Source: Argentina anserina (lineage: Eukaryota > Streptophyta > Magnoliopsida > Rosales > Rosaceae). Taken from it: a stretch of 64,000 nucleotides of DNA. Position numbers and translations under genes: made by a program. The notes beneath the pieces are model-generated. The model ran no database searches. It was not told the DNA's origin and worked only from the letters and a program-made list of their open reading frames with translations. Positions within the stretch are counted from its first letter, which is position 1, and each line of letters opens with the position of its first letter. The DNA lies in assembly GCF_933775445.1 (NCBI RefSeq), contig NC_065875.1, forward strand, positions 10,367,001-10,431,000, written 5' to 3'. Shown here in pieces: positions 12,304 through 24,139 of this stretch.

Positions 12304-12662
12304 TTAATTATTGGAGGATATTACATTTTAGAGGCTAATGTGTCATCGTCAAAAACCATGCCCGCATGTAACAAAAGTGTATTACACCATTTACACCCCT
12401 TCATCAACTAACAACATCAACTAGTCAAGTGATGATATATACAGTGCCAAGGCCAAGGAGGCCATACTTATTTCAAAAACTTGATTCTTTTCGACTTGAC
12501 TGCTTTCTTAACCATTAGATGAGCTTCCTTACTTATTGCTCCACCTGGGGATTTTGGAATTTGATTTTCTTAACCATTAGGCTGTGTTCTTCAAATTTGC
12601 CTTATTTTTAATCATACTCGCATTTCACCGCAGGTTCTGATGTAAAGTTTGATAGATGGCTT
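12304..12662. other. Intergenic, no feature seen
   Basis: AT-rich sequence between the copia element and a hAT-like remnant. No coding or repeat signal recognised. Confidence 0.5.
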
Positions 12663-13091
12663 CAGGGCCGGTCCTGAGGTTTTTCGAGACTTTAGGCAAA
12701 CAAAATACATGTGGCTCATGACCTTCATATATGTTCACTTCTAATCTTTTCAAAACTATAATACAACAAGATATGTAGGAGTACGATTAATGTACTTTAA
12801 CAAAATACTATGAATAATAGCTGAAATAGACCTAAGTCTAATTGTTATCAAGTAGAGTGGAGAAATTAATCTTTTGACGGGAAAAAAGGAGCTAAGCAAA
12901 AATAAACACAATTTGGGTCCAATGAAAAACAACTTGGACTTACTATTAATAATTATTTAATTTTAAGGAAAGTTACTAAGGTCGATCAATCAAGCTTTTT
13001 CTTTGGTTAGTTTGATATGTATGCAAATAAGCTTTATATGTTTGGGGGCTCTAGGTGCATGCCTTATAGGCCTATAGCCAGGTCGGCACCG
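12663..13091. mobile_element. Decayed hAT-like non-autonomous element
   Basis: The left end CAGGGCCGGTCCTGAGG is matched by a degenerate inverted right end (CGGTGCCGACCTGG on the minus strand). Eight-base flanks GATGGCTT (12655-12662) and GATGGTTT (13092-13099) agree at 7 of 8, the hAT target size. A related end occurs inverted at about 25655. No transposase in the 429 bp. Confidence 0.5.
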
Positions 13092-13324
13092 GATGGTTTT
13101 GTACCTTTTTTTTAAGATTGTATTTGTAAGCTTTGTTGAAATTTGGTTAAAGATTGGAATAGTATAAATGGTTTTATAGAATGACACACAAATAAAATAA
13201 AATAAAATAAAACAAGAGCTTTTTATGTAGTTAAACATCCAAAGTAGGAACATTTTTCATTGTTCAATCCTAAGGTGCTGGAACTTTCAGGTACTTTAGA
13301 AGCTTATAACACATATCACTAATA

Positions 13325-13482
13325 ACAAATCCTTTGGTGCGTACGTTGTGTTTGTAGAAGTATTTGATTTGCTGGTTTTTCTTTTCTTTTTGTTCTTGTC
13401 AGGTTTGTTCTTTCAGTTGTAATTTGTGCCTCGGGCTGCCTCTTTGGCTTATTGAAATGCATATTCAGACCCAAAAAAAAAT
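13325..13482 (+). mobile_element. LINE (L1-type) 3' tail fragment
   Basis: A tail with TTGTGCCTCGGGCTGCCTC, then TTATTGAAATGCATATT and CAGACCC followed by nine A, matches the usual layout of plant L1 3' ends ending in poly-A. The 5' limit and target duplication are unclear; the element is severely 5' truncated. Confidence 0.4.
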
Positions 13483-13666
13483 CCGTGAACTCATACGGAA
13501 TTATTAAGAAGTAAAGAGGAACCTAAAAGGCTTGCAAATTATGAACACAAAATTCCATTTGAGTATTGTTTCTATTCAAGGTCTTTCGTGAGTAGTCCAT
13601 TCCAGAGACCCTTCAACCTTTTTTTAGTTAATGTGGTAGTGATAAAGAGTCATCTCCATCATTGTC

Positions 13667-14911
13667 TGATACGACCCGAATCTTTTACGATTCGTTGCGA
13701 TAATAGTTTTATCTTTTACTCGGAACAAGAGTCGTACTATGTGTGACGACTCTAGAAATTGACTTTTCGATGCATAAGTTTTTCAGGAAAACTTCCTTCA
13801 CGAAAGTCGTAGAGCTCGCCGATACGAATTCGTGGACACGTGGTACGCCTGAATCGGAGTTCGTACGAGAAAGCTATGAATCAAAAAGCGTATTTGGGCA
13901 TTTTTGGAAATAAGTATAAATATAGGTAAATATCAGAAATAGGGGGAAAATAGAAATCCGTTGGGCACTGTTCACCCGAGAGAACCCCGATTTCCCCCCC
14001 CCCCCCGCCGGTTCTTCCTCCTCCAACCACCACTCCGGCCGCCACAGGTCGCGTTGGAAACGCGCTGCCGACCCCCGCAGGTCTGTGGTGGTGGCGCAAC
14101 CCCTCTCGCCGCCTGGAGCTTGTCGCCACGCCATGAGGCCGAGAGGCCTAGTCGGCGTCGCTCCCTCCACCGGCCACCATAGGCCACGAAATCAGTCCCA
14201 AAAGAAGCGCAATGAGCCATATAGCAAACCCTCCAAAGGAATCGAACCAATTCGCCTTGAGGTAAGAGAATCGACGATTTGAAATTCTAGAGTTCATGAT
14301 TTGAGATTTTTCTATGTGATTTTCGATTGATGTGTTTAGACTCCGAATTGGTCTTAGTAGTGAACTAGAAAGTTGTTATAAATGTTGTATAGATTGTGTT
14401 GACGAAATTTGATGATGATTGGAGGTCGCCGGTAAAGCGACGCCGCTACTGTTCCGGCGGCGCGTGGCGTCGGAATCCGGCAGAGTGTGGGGTTCAAAAT
14501 AACCCTCTCAGTGTAGGGAATTCGTGAATACATTGTGAGATTAGATCAATGAAGTTAAGGATCATTAGAAATTGTTGAAAATACGCGTTATCGGGTTTGT
14601 AAATCGTGAAAATCCACCCGTTGGATTGATCTTGTTTTCGTCCTAAGATATAAGGATTAATTAATCGGACTTACTAGATGTGTTGGTGGTTGACTTGGTC
14701 GAAAATGGGATTCTCGGCTTATTTCCTCGACCAAAATGGTGTTTACCTTACTAAGTTGAACTACAAATGGCTTGATCCCTTGTAAAGGGTACGTAGGCAG
14801 CCCAACCAAATTTTAGGTGCAGCCACAATTAAATTAGATTAGATTTCAGTTGCTGGTTTTAATTTTGGTTTTAACGCATAATTAGGTTAATGTTTGGGAC
14901 GGGTCATCTCA
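13667..14911. mobile_element. Solo LTR, 1.25 kb
   Basis: The block starts TGATACGACCCG and ends GGTCATCTCA, with TG...CA termini. It is flanked by perfect 5-base repeats TTGTC (13662-13666 and 14912-14916). There is no internal protein region, so it is a solo LTR left by recombination, or a small non-autonomous element. It contains GC-rich, proline-like open frames (13874-14282) that are not genes. Confidence 0.72.
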
Positions 14912-14916
14912 TTGTC

Positions 14917-15284
14917 ACTATGAAATAACATTGTTGCAAGCTTAAGACTGGCCTTTTTTTAATATTAAAGCTCTACAATACTACAAAGCTGAATGACCTT
15001 TATTTGTATGAACTACATGTGTTCTTTAAATTGCTGTAATTCATCTTGTTTAAATGTCCAGAGGTCATATAAACATGTTTGTTAGAGTAATACAATGCAT
15101 CACAATATGAGATAGTACAAGGAAATTAAGAAATGTTATTCCCCACACACCAACAACTACTGTCATATCACCTCAAGCAAGTGATTCACATCATCCTCTG
15201 TTCATAACAACTGCCTTATTCTTTATAGCCTTCGCGCGCTGAGCTAATCTCAATGTGCTGAAAGTCTCACTCTTATAGATGTAA
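14917..15284. other. Intergenic, no feature seen
   Basis: AT-rich spacer between a solo LTR and a hAT element. No coding signal. Confidence 0.5.
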
Positions 15285-15292
15285 TGTAGAAC

Positions 15293-15943
15293 AAGAGGTG
15301 GCAAGTGGGTTGAAAAGCCTAAAACTGACACCGGCCCGGTCTGTTAAAATCGGCATGAGCCCGTTATTGTAATGGATCGGGCTGGGCCTAGATATTTTAG
15401 CTCATGGGTCTGGTTCGGCCCGAGCCCGTTTTCATGGGCCGGCCTGTTAAACACATACTTTTATATTATTTATATAATTTTTTAAATAATTATAATAATG
15501 AGAATTGAATATTAGACCTTTTAAATCAAAATATTTTGATTATTTCATTATTTTAACTTCATTATTTCACAAATATTATCAAAATAGTGAAGAAAAATGT
15601 CATTGTTTTGACATATGTAACATTTTAGAAATAAGATTATGAAATATGTTGTAATATTTTTATTTATTTTACTATTCTAAATAGTTATATAAGATAAATA
15701 TTCTAATTACATATTTTTTTATTCTAATAAAATAATATAATGCAAATGGGTCGGGCCGACACGTTTTTTTGCCCGGCCCAACATGGCTTGGGCTGTGGGC
15801 CGGGCCGGGCTCAATGTTTAAGCCAAGGGATCGACCTGAGCCCGACATGATAAATAAATAGGCAGATTAAGCACGGCATGGCACAGTTTTGGCCAATATA
15901 AAATGGGATGGGCCGGCCCAGCCTGGCCCGTTTGCCACCTCTA
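15293..15943 (+). mobile_element. hAT-type non-autonomous element, copy 1
   Basis: Ends AAGAGGTGGCAA at left and TTGCCACCTCTA at right are inverted copies rich in GGGCCGGCCC words. Flanks TGTAGAAC (15285-15292) and TGTAAAAC (15944-15951) match 7 of 8. The GC-rich ends enclose an AT-rich core. It is the same family as 51889-52619, in the opposite orientation. Confidence 0.78.
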
Positions 15944-15951
15944 TGTAAAAC

Positions 15952-17456
15952 TATATAAGTTTCCCATGATAAAAAGAATACAAGAGATGTGAAGTATGAT
16001 GTGATTTTCATTACTATTATGTAGACATACGTACATCTATATAGCAGTGATACACGTACTGTGATGTTTCAAGAAAGTAGTTGAAGAGAAGTGTTGTTAA
16101 CCTCAACATTTAATGGTGTATTTATTGCGCGGTTCTAATAGAAAGCAAGTGCAGTTGTTGCTTGCAGTGCAAGCCATCTGCAATCTCAGTTTGCTTCTTA
16201 GTTTGCTTTTCTGTTAATTCGGCTAATTAGTGACTTCACAATATTTAGCTTCTCAATTTAGTTTCTAGGGTTTTATCCGCCAGGTTCTTAATCTTGTAAT
16301 TAACCTAGTAGTCATTATCTAGTTTCGTTGCTCTATTTATTATGCTTCTCTTTAGTTGTAATTCATAACTATCAATACAAAAAAGCATCAAACATCTTAG
16401 CCTTGTTCATTTTTCAACAGTAGTTAATGGAAAATTATCTATAATTGCATCAGTATAAGATATTGAAATGTATTTACAGCTAAATCATAACAATCAAACA
16501 AAGCAGTCAAGGCCTGATTTGAGGAGCATAGTAGTATGAGGCTGGATATGAGGAGATGATTAATTTGCTTTAACAAAAGTGCTACTTTGAGGAAGGATTT
16601 GCAATATTACTTTTGGTTTGGAAAGGAGCACACACCATTGCCAACTTAGCATTCCATTTGTATATACTACATATGGAACCATATAGTATATTGTACACAT
16701 CATATGAACAAATTGGAAAACCTCATGGTTGCTGATATACTTTTCAAGCGCAGATTGACATCTGAGTTCAACCTCCTCTACAAGGTATGAGTGGTGCTCT
16801 TAATGACTTGCTTGATTCTACCAGAACTACAAATGTAGCTATTATTGCCTAGTTGTGTTTTTTGTTTGATTGTTCTTCGGGCCCTATATATATATATCCA
16901 AAAATAAATAAAAATAACCCAAGCAAACCAGACATTATTAAACTAATAGCAAACATGTCAGTACAGTATATAACTATATGTGATATTGAACCATTTGAGC
17001 GGCATTATTTTTCAATAGAAAGATAAACTGAAATCACTTTATGTACAGGTTCATATTATTTTGGTTCAAATGTTTATACTATTATGGATACAAATAGATC
17101 GAGACAGATTATAGACTCAGGGATATAGTTCATCTAATTTATGTGAAACAAGTTAAACTACACAATTAGTAAGATTGATTTGCTTAACAGGTTTTGGGTG
17201 ACGTTCCTAAATAATTAATCTGAACTACTGATCAGGCAGATCACATTTGAACTAGCTAGTGTTTCAAATTCAACATAGCATGCCAAATTCATATAGAATT
17301 GAAACACTTGTATGACTATGATCGATGTTGTTTACAACCAGCCAAAGGAAATGAATAACCACGGTTACTGATTATAAGCATAAGCAACAACAAAATCCAA
17401 ATATGGAATCAATTACTTGTATTCGTACAAGAAGCAGAAGAATATATATTTATTTC
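15952..17456. other. Intergenic, 1.5 kb without a gene
   Basis: No open frame with a recognisable product. A possible LINE-like tail (TTCTTCGGGCCC then TA repeats and A-rich sequence) sits near 16870-16915, too weak to call. Confidence 0.5.
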
Positions 17457-18203
17457 TCAAAAATGTCAATTTGCACCCTAAATTTAGTCATAATTGTCAG
17501 TATGCACCCCAAATTTGCAATTGAGTCAGTTTACTTCATAAACTAGGTAAAAAAACTAAAAATTGTCAATTTGCACCATCTTCGTTAAATTTAATGTTTT
17601 CCATTAAATTTTAAGTCACATGTCATGCATGTGAGGGGTAATCATGTCATTATGAATTTATTCATTTTTAATAATGAAATAATGAATAAAATTACTTAAG
17701 AGGAAGACTTGCTATTATGTACGTTTTTGTTTTTTGAAATATGTTATTGTATATATTTATTAATTTATGTAATATGGTATGTTAAAGATATTATAAAAAT
17801 ATAAATAAATATCTAATAACATAAAAAATTAAAATAAATGTATACAATATAATTATATACGCAACACACTATATTTGAAATGGGTGGGTATGTAGAATAT
17901 ATAATTCGAAATAGGGTTGAGTATGTAGAAAAAAAAAGATGTAAATAAATACTTTGATTAAAAAATCCTTCTTTTAAAGAATATTTTTATTTATTTTATA
18001 TAAAATACATATAAAATGACAGCATTGCCCCTCATGTGCATGACATATGACGCAAAATTGGATGAAAACAGTTAAAATTAATGGACATGATGTAAATCGG
18101 CAATTTTTACTAAGTTTAGGAAATATATTGATACAATTTCAAATATAAGGTGTAAATTGACAATTTCATCTAAGTTTAATGTGTATTTTGACAATTTTGC
18201 CTA
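17457..18203. mobile_element. MITE with about 200-bp inverted repeats
   Basis: The left arm (from about 17457, with ATGTCAATTTGCACC) and the inverted right arm (to about 18203, reading TTGTCAATTTACACC on the minus strand) match with substitutions for about 200 bases. Both arms hold GTCATGCA and GAGGGG words near their inner ends. The core is very AT-rich. No clear target duplication was found; the long arms suggest a Mutator-type foldback element. Confidence 0.72.
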
Positions 18204-18925
18204 AAGTAAAATATGAAACCAGCAATAACTGATAATATTTAAGATTTAGATGAAATTCTAACCCAGATAATTAAACTAGGAATCCTGCATAAGAGACATG
18301 ACATGGGTGTGATTCAGTAACATCAGTTAGAAAGTAAAAAGATAGAGACTAAAATTTCAAGCACCAGAGTCCATATATCGAAAGTTAAAATAGCATTAGA
18401 TTGACAAGCCTAATGCAAGCAAGAATGTAGCAGAGAATCATACAAAAAACAAAGGAGCGGCTTAGAAAGAATTCCAAATACAAAAATGAAGATCCATAAG
18501 CACATTTAAACAATCACAAGGAAAACTCGGTGACCATCGTTGCATGCCTAAATCACAATCACTGCATGCTAAGACTACAAAACAATTCTAAACTATCTCC
18601 AGAAGCCAAATGGTCACTGATCAATACAACTAGGAAAATAACAAAAATATTCCGACACATAATAAAATGAGCAACTTCTTGTCAAAACAGAAACTTTATT
18701 CAGGAATGAAATGTATCAAACACCAAACTAGCCATGACAATTTTCTAATAGTTGGAAAAGTAACAACATCTAACAACATTATAGCAGATAAGAAATGATA
18801 TGGGAATACTCCACTTACATTAGATAGTCGGTGAGAAGAGAGGACTCCTTTAGCAGCAGACAAATCAATGCATGCTCCTACAAACTATAAGAACATTGTT
18901 CATACCATTTACAAAGTCTTCCCCC
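18204..18925. other. Intergenic, no feature seen
   Basis: AT-rich sequence with no coding or repeat signal that I could define. Confidence 0.5.
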
Positions 18926-20376
18926 CTGTTACAACCTTAGTGTTTGATAGGCTGGGCATGACATGAGCCTTGGGCTATGCCTTAGCCAAACACACACATG
19001 TAAGGAAATGCATGCAAGAAGCAAGGCACATCAGTAGCGGAGGTATTAGGCTCGCTATCACGGTGGTTGACTGAGTATTACCCTCACTAGCAGGAGCCTC
19101 ACAAGCACGGAGTCAGGTGTCAAGCAATGCAATGTAATGCATAATTATTAGCCTCGACAGATGCATGCATATTAGGCTCGCTAGCATGCAAGGCAAATGC
19201 GGAGACAAGTACAAGGGCATGGCTGGATATTAGCCTCGCTAGCAGATGCAGACAGATTAGCCTCGCTAGCAGACCTGTAGGCTGGATATTCACCTCGCTA
19301 GAAATGAAGTGGGCAGATCTGACATGGCATGGCGATTAGCCTTGCTAACAGACCTCGGCAAGCACTGGGCTGGATATTAGCCTTGCTAGCACAGAGCAAG
19401 AAGACCTGTAGGCTAGAGATTAGCCTCACTAGCATTGATCATGGGCGTGGATGCAAGACAACAACACGCATGGGAGGGTACAGTGGTAGGCAGGCACATG
19501 TAGCAAGCAAGCAAGCATGCATGCGCGCGGGCAGCATGCATGTAGGTCGACGGCAGGGGCTGTGACCCTTGGCATACAAGGGCATGCATGGCACATGTAC
19601 GTCAGTTACTAAGCAGTTCATAAGTAGTGGGTGGTTATCAAGCATGCAAGGAAGTTATCCGAGGTAGTTACCAAGTAGTGGGCAGTTATCCAAGTTAGTG
19701 GGTGGTTGTTCATGCAAGGTGGTTACCAATGCTTGAAGATAGGATCAGCAGGTACTCATGCAAGGTAGTGAGGTTAGTGGGCTATGTCATGGAAGTTATT
19801 ATGCTCGCTTGGCAAACATGCAGGTTGCCACATCACCCTAGGCGGTTGGGGGTGTCAACCGCCATGCACAATGGTAGTGCAACATAACCTAGGTTAATGG
19901 GGTTGTCATTGGTAAGCAAGTAAGAGGTGTCATCACAATCACAACCAAGAGAGTGTGAGAACACAAGCAAGGGTAAGGGAAAAACAATAGAAAGCTAGGC
20001 ATATATGGCATGTCAGAATTGCGAAGGCTGTAAGCCTTATTGTATCTTCATTGTACCCTTAGGTTGAGAGATTAGTGTAGGTGCACTAAGTGAGTGGCTA
20101 GGCAGATTGGGTTTGGGTAGACTAAGGCTGAAAGCACTCTTTGTACTTGTTGTAATCTTCTTAATCCTTTAATGAAGTTAAAGGTTGGGGAAAGGTCCCC
20201 GTAAACACTTGTGTTGTGTGTGCGTGTAGCTTGTATACTCATTGCGACTTATTAGATAGTTTCTGCTGTGCAATAGACAATTGAGTGAGAGAGTGGGTAG
20301 GTTGGCTAGGTAGCATAGGCTGCTTAACGCCATCACATAGGAAAAAAATTTTGGGATCGACTATGCCCGTGTGACA
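18926..20376. mobile_element. Repeat-rich block, probable LTR-type sequence
   Basis: A block of unusual composition starts TGTTACAACC and ends GTGTGACA. It holds two kinds of degenerate short repeats (about 19035-19432 and 19600-19900), then R/U5-like sequence with AATGAAGTTAAAGG and GGAAAGGTCCCCG. TG...CA ends are present but no matching 5-base target duplication was found, so the LTR assignment is tentative. It abuts the 3' end of a SKIP22-like pseudogene. Confidence 0.4.
19035..19432. repeat. Degenerate repeat of ATTAGCCTCGCTAGCA
   Basis: About ten imperfect copies of the 16-base word occur at irregular 25-60-base spacing, for example near 19145, 19170, 19228, 19256, 19333, 19376 and 19417. 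The GCTAGC core is itself palindromic. Confidence 0.82.
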
Positions 20377-20378
20377 GA

Positions 20379-21225
20379 GGATGATATATGTCTTCTAATT
20401 TTGGCCAAGGTAGTACTTCTACTTCTCTCGTACCATAAAAGGCAGCAAACTCCTTAGCAAACTTGTGCTTCCACAACTCATTGTCATTCACAAGATCTCG
20501 CAGTTATTTACAAACACCTCCAACTTTGGCAATATCAACACCCGACAATACCTCCAATATTTTCAATTTAAGCTCCGAAGGAAAGCTTATAAGGCACAAT
20601 GGAGCAGGCAAACGGCCTCTTCGCAAAGATGAATAAGCATTGGAAGTGCAATCTCATCCTTGACAATTCTCCAAAACTCGCAAACCTGTCTCTCACGTAA
20701 CCCCTAATCAATCACACTATCATCATTCCTCCTCATGCTCTCTCCCCAAAAGAACTCAATCGCTGGAGCAAACTTATTCTCATCCAATTTCACACACACC
20801 TCCTCCTTGTTCTTCTCCCCAACCCTAGAACCACAACTGATGAAGCACACACTAACTCTCACCATGCAAGGAGCCTCACGTTTGGCTCTTTTCTGCTCAT
20901 GCGAAAACTGACCTAGATTCTCAAACTTCAACGCGAATCGAAGATCACCACTACACTTGTCATGGTTACGATCTCGTTGTTTTTGGATAAGATCAATATC
21001 AGGCAAAGTTTAGGAATGTGACATACCAGAAACGGAACCGAACTGGGAGAAACCCAACTGAATGAGGGCGTCATGTACGGACGTAACAGAACGGAAGTGG
21101 ACAAAACCGGAGTCTAGGAGCACGGCATGCACTGCGGCGACGAGAAGCTTGTTGTTTTTATGGTTTATGTGGAGGTCTTGTGGGGCTAACTCGTCTGTCA
21201 GTACCTTCCTCAACAACAAAGACGG
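20379..21225 (-). pseudogene. SKIP22-like F-box protein pseudogene
   Basis: Minus-strand fragments in order match the plant SKIP22 F-box family. First comes LLRKVLTDEL, then KLLVAAVHAVLLDSGFV (21220-21010). Next is a stretch ending KFAPAIEFFW (21000-20740), then WRIVKDEIALPMLIHLCEE, and an F-box-like ELKLKILEVLSGVDIAKVGGV with LWKHKFAKEF (about 20700-20430). Stops separate the blocks (after GMSHS, after DDSVID, and inside the F-box), and the N-terminal ubiquitin-like part is missing. An intact protein would be an SCF ubiquitin-ligase adaptor; this copy cannot be. The 3' end abuts the repeat block at 20376. Confidence 0.72.
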
Positions 21226-21230
21226 GTAGT

Positions 21231-22381
21231 ACTTGTACTTGTCTCCTTCACTAAAGGATCACATCTCCTCTCTTCTTCTCCACCTTCTTCACCCATTCGT
21301 GCGCCTCTCTCTCCCGTCCTGGTTCAGAGTTCAAACGACACATAAACCCTCCCTCCCTCTCTTTATTTCGCAGACGTCGTCTGTGTATTTTTTTAAAGCA
21401 ATACATACCGTGCATTTCTTTCTAAAGCAAGCATTAGTCAATAAGGCCAAGCAGGTCAATTCTCTCTTCTTCGAGAGTAAGACCGATTCGCACAAGTCTC
21501 TCTGCTCCGTCTTCTCCCCGGCACAGCTCCGCGTCCGGTCACCAATCTTTCGAGTTTCCTCATCAGCTTCTCATTCTCCCCGCCGCCATTTCGTTCCGAC
21601 AGAACTGACCCGATCACTTTGCTGCTTCTTTAGCCCGGAGTTCATTAGACCACAATTCGACGGTGCCGCTGAAGATGTAGTAGGAGATGAGAAGTAGGGG
21701 AGACAAGGTTAAGCCAGTTGTGGCTTTTTGGTACAGTAAAATTCTTTTTTTCTGAGATCTGATATTAAAGAGGATGTGGGGAACGAGAGGAAGGAGTGGG
21801 AAAAGAGAGAAATGAGGTTGGGTACTGGGAATGTGTGGAAGTGCAATGTGAATTATTTGGTCCCTTGAGAGTGATCTACTGGGTTTTTGATAAAGGATTT
21901 TGGTGGCTTGGTGGGTAAAGAACAGAGAGATGGGGCGTGCTCTTCAAGAGCCAACAAGGCAACAAACAACCATAGTTACATGGTTAGCGCGTTCTCATCT
22001 CACGTGTTGGGCTTGCCAGTAATTCCCCCCCCCTAACGTCACAAAGATAACTGCCGTCTTCCCTTTTTCTAAACAGACCTATAACTACTTGACACGTTGG
22101 AAATTTGAATTTGGGCTCTCAGAGAGTGGGCGGCTTCCGGAACTTGCCCTCTTTATGTTCTCATTTGCTGTTTAAGAATTTTTGGTGATGGGGTCCAGCG
22201 AAATTAATTAAATTATTTATATTCTGGAATCTCAAAAAGAAAAGGGAAGGGAGTATACCTATAGATATAGACACACAGACGGGAAATTTATATCTCCCCA
22301 TTTTTTTTCATTCTGTTAATTTATTTATAGTGCTCTAAACCCTGCCTGGGACTCAGTGTGGGCTAAACCCTTGTGACGGCG
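21231..22381. other. Intergenic region upstream of two diverging pseudogenes
   Basis: A 154-codon plus-strand open frame (21233-21697) is serine-rich and low-complexity with no recognised domain; I do not call it. A short poly-C tract is at 22026-22033. The rest is featureless. Confidence 0.45.
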
Positions 22382-23334
22382 ATGACTGTGGAGATAGAGA
22401 GGCTTCGGTCCCAAGAAGCTGATTGCATAGCCCGTTTCCACAAGATTGTTCTCACTTGGGACTTCCTCCGCATAGTCCAGGAGACCCAAGTAATCTCTCT
22501 CTCTCTCTCTCACTCATGTATGTATGTATGTATGTAGCCACTGTTTGTTTGCTCTCTATGAAATTCTGATGCTTTTGAAATTGAATGTATGAATCAGAGA
22601 AGAAACAAGGAAAAGGGAGAGGAGGAAAGATGGGAGAGCTTGGGAATTACGAAAGTCAAGGACAGATACACTGACGTTGATGACTATATCTCTACCTACG
22701 AGCCTCTCCTTTTCGAAGAAATCAAATCTGAGATTGCTTCCAACAAGGACCGCTGTATGCCCCTGTTTCTCTTTACTACCCTTCTTTTCATTCCACATTT
22801 CTCTTTGTATGTTTCATGTTTTTGGCAGTGGGAGCAGGCAAGGACACATTGGTGAAGAAATGGGTGGAAAAGGATGGTGGGTTTATCATTGCTACTCTTT
22901 GTGTTGACATGGATGAGGGCGACGACGATCATAAGAAAGTCAAGCCCAATGATCTTTTTCTATTGTCCAAAAAAGTGTGGTCAAAATCAACGGTAAAACT
23001 AGATGGTTGCTTTGTCTTTGCTGCATTTTCTGTTAGTGTGCTCTCTTTTATGCCAATGTTGGATTTAGACATTTAGTATGGTTATTGGAATACTTGCTTA
23101 TTTGAGGGCATTGATTGCTGCTACAGGTTTCGGATGAGACTTCTTATAAAAAAATATGCATTTGCATTGGTGGAAAGTCGCGGTAGAGACTCTACTATAA
23201 GACTCCGAATGTTTTTGGCCGGGGAGGTCAGAGATTTGAACACAGATGCCATTCAATATTGTTCAAGGCTGGCACAAGTGCGGTCATTGGTTACTTCTAA
23301 TGTTCAAGGAGACAGGCTTTTCCACGTTACAAAG
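22382..23334 (+). pseudogene. MAA3: 5' fragment of a MAGATAMA3-like helicase gene
   Basis: Four exon-like blocks with GT-AG borders match the N terminus of the plant MAA3 SEN1/UPF1-type helicase: 22382-22489 (ending RIVQETQ), 22598-22754 (DVDDYISTYEPLLFEEIKSE), 22829-22992 (KPNDLFLLSKK) and 23127-23334 (YAFALVESRG, LRMFLAGEV). The last block has a one-base shift in a seven-A run: removing one A joins SYKK to YAFALVE and makes the exon a whole number of codons. No Walker A or later helicase exons follow in the next kilobases. It is therefore a truncated, frameshifted copy. The shift alone could be a sequencing error; the missing helicase core could not. Confidence 0.75.
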
Positions 23335-23354
23335 GTAATGCCCAACGTTGTATG

Positions 23355-23490
23355 TCGAAAAAAAATCTGGATAGATAGTACATGTACTAAAAGGTAATAA
23401 TCTGGATAGATAATCTGGATAGATGTGTATTGTCTCTTGCAAATTTCAAAGGTAATAATCTGGATAGATAGTACATGTACTCAAAGTTAC
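23355..23490. repeat. Local direct duplications just after the helicase fragment
   Basis: AATCTGGATAGATA recurs four times, twice with the longer AGTACATGTACT extension. It looks like replication-slippage duplication. About 650 bases to 24140 follow with nothing recognised. Confidence 0.75.
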
Positions 23491-24139
23491 TGATGTCGAA
23501 AACAATTCATTGTTCACTTTAGTGCCTCACTGGCTTTAAGAAAACACTACCTACATAGTTATTTGAGAATCCTTTTTAACTGGTAGTGTTTTTAATTCTT
23601 TGGTAGTTCGTATCTTCTTCAGTTGCCTTACCTTATTATATTTGGAGTTCTCTGCTCGGTGTTTATGATGAAGTGGTTCCAGCTTGGATCCTTATATCAT
23701 TTCTTATATGCTAACAAGTCCCTGAACTTTTGTTGGATGAGTAATACATTCTGGTAGATATCAAAAAGAGCTGGAAATTATATAGAATGTATTGAATAAA
23801 TGAAAAGGTCAGCTGGATGCAATAATTTTTGGAATCCAAAAGAGCAGTTCTGGAGCCTCAGGTGGCTTAATCAAAGCTTAGGAGCAAGGCAATAACCTCT
23901 GGATTGTGGGTAATTGCCAGGTAAAATTCCTCTTCTAAACTAGTCAATCGGTTTATGTGATTATCTATTGTGAAATGTGCAAGAAACACTGAAGCTTATG
24001 TATTAATTTGTTAATGTATTTAGTTTGGGGAACTAATGGTTCCAGATCTTCCTTCAGTATTCATTTCTTTTTATTCTATGGTGGCATTATGTTACTTGAA
24101 TTTATAACTGAAATTGCATTTTTTTAAGTCAAAATAATT

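Noticed and set aside
13874..14282. Five overlapping open frames on both strands
   Set aside because: They sit in a GC-rich island inside a solo LTR with clear TTGTC target duplications and have no domain content.
18926..20376. A confident solo LTR call for this block
   Set aside because: TG...CA ends can be drawn but the flanking five bases do not match, so it is only listed as a tentative repeat.
21233..21697. A 154-codon plus-strand open frame
   Set aside because: Ser/Leu/Phe-rich low-complexity text without a domain or splice support; it lies upstream of a pseudogene on the other strand.
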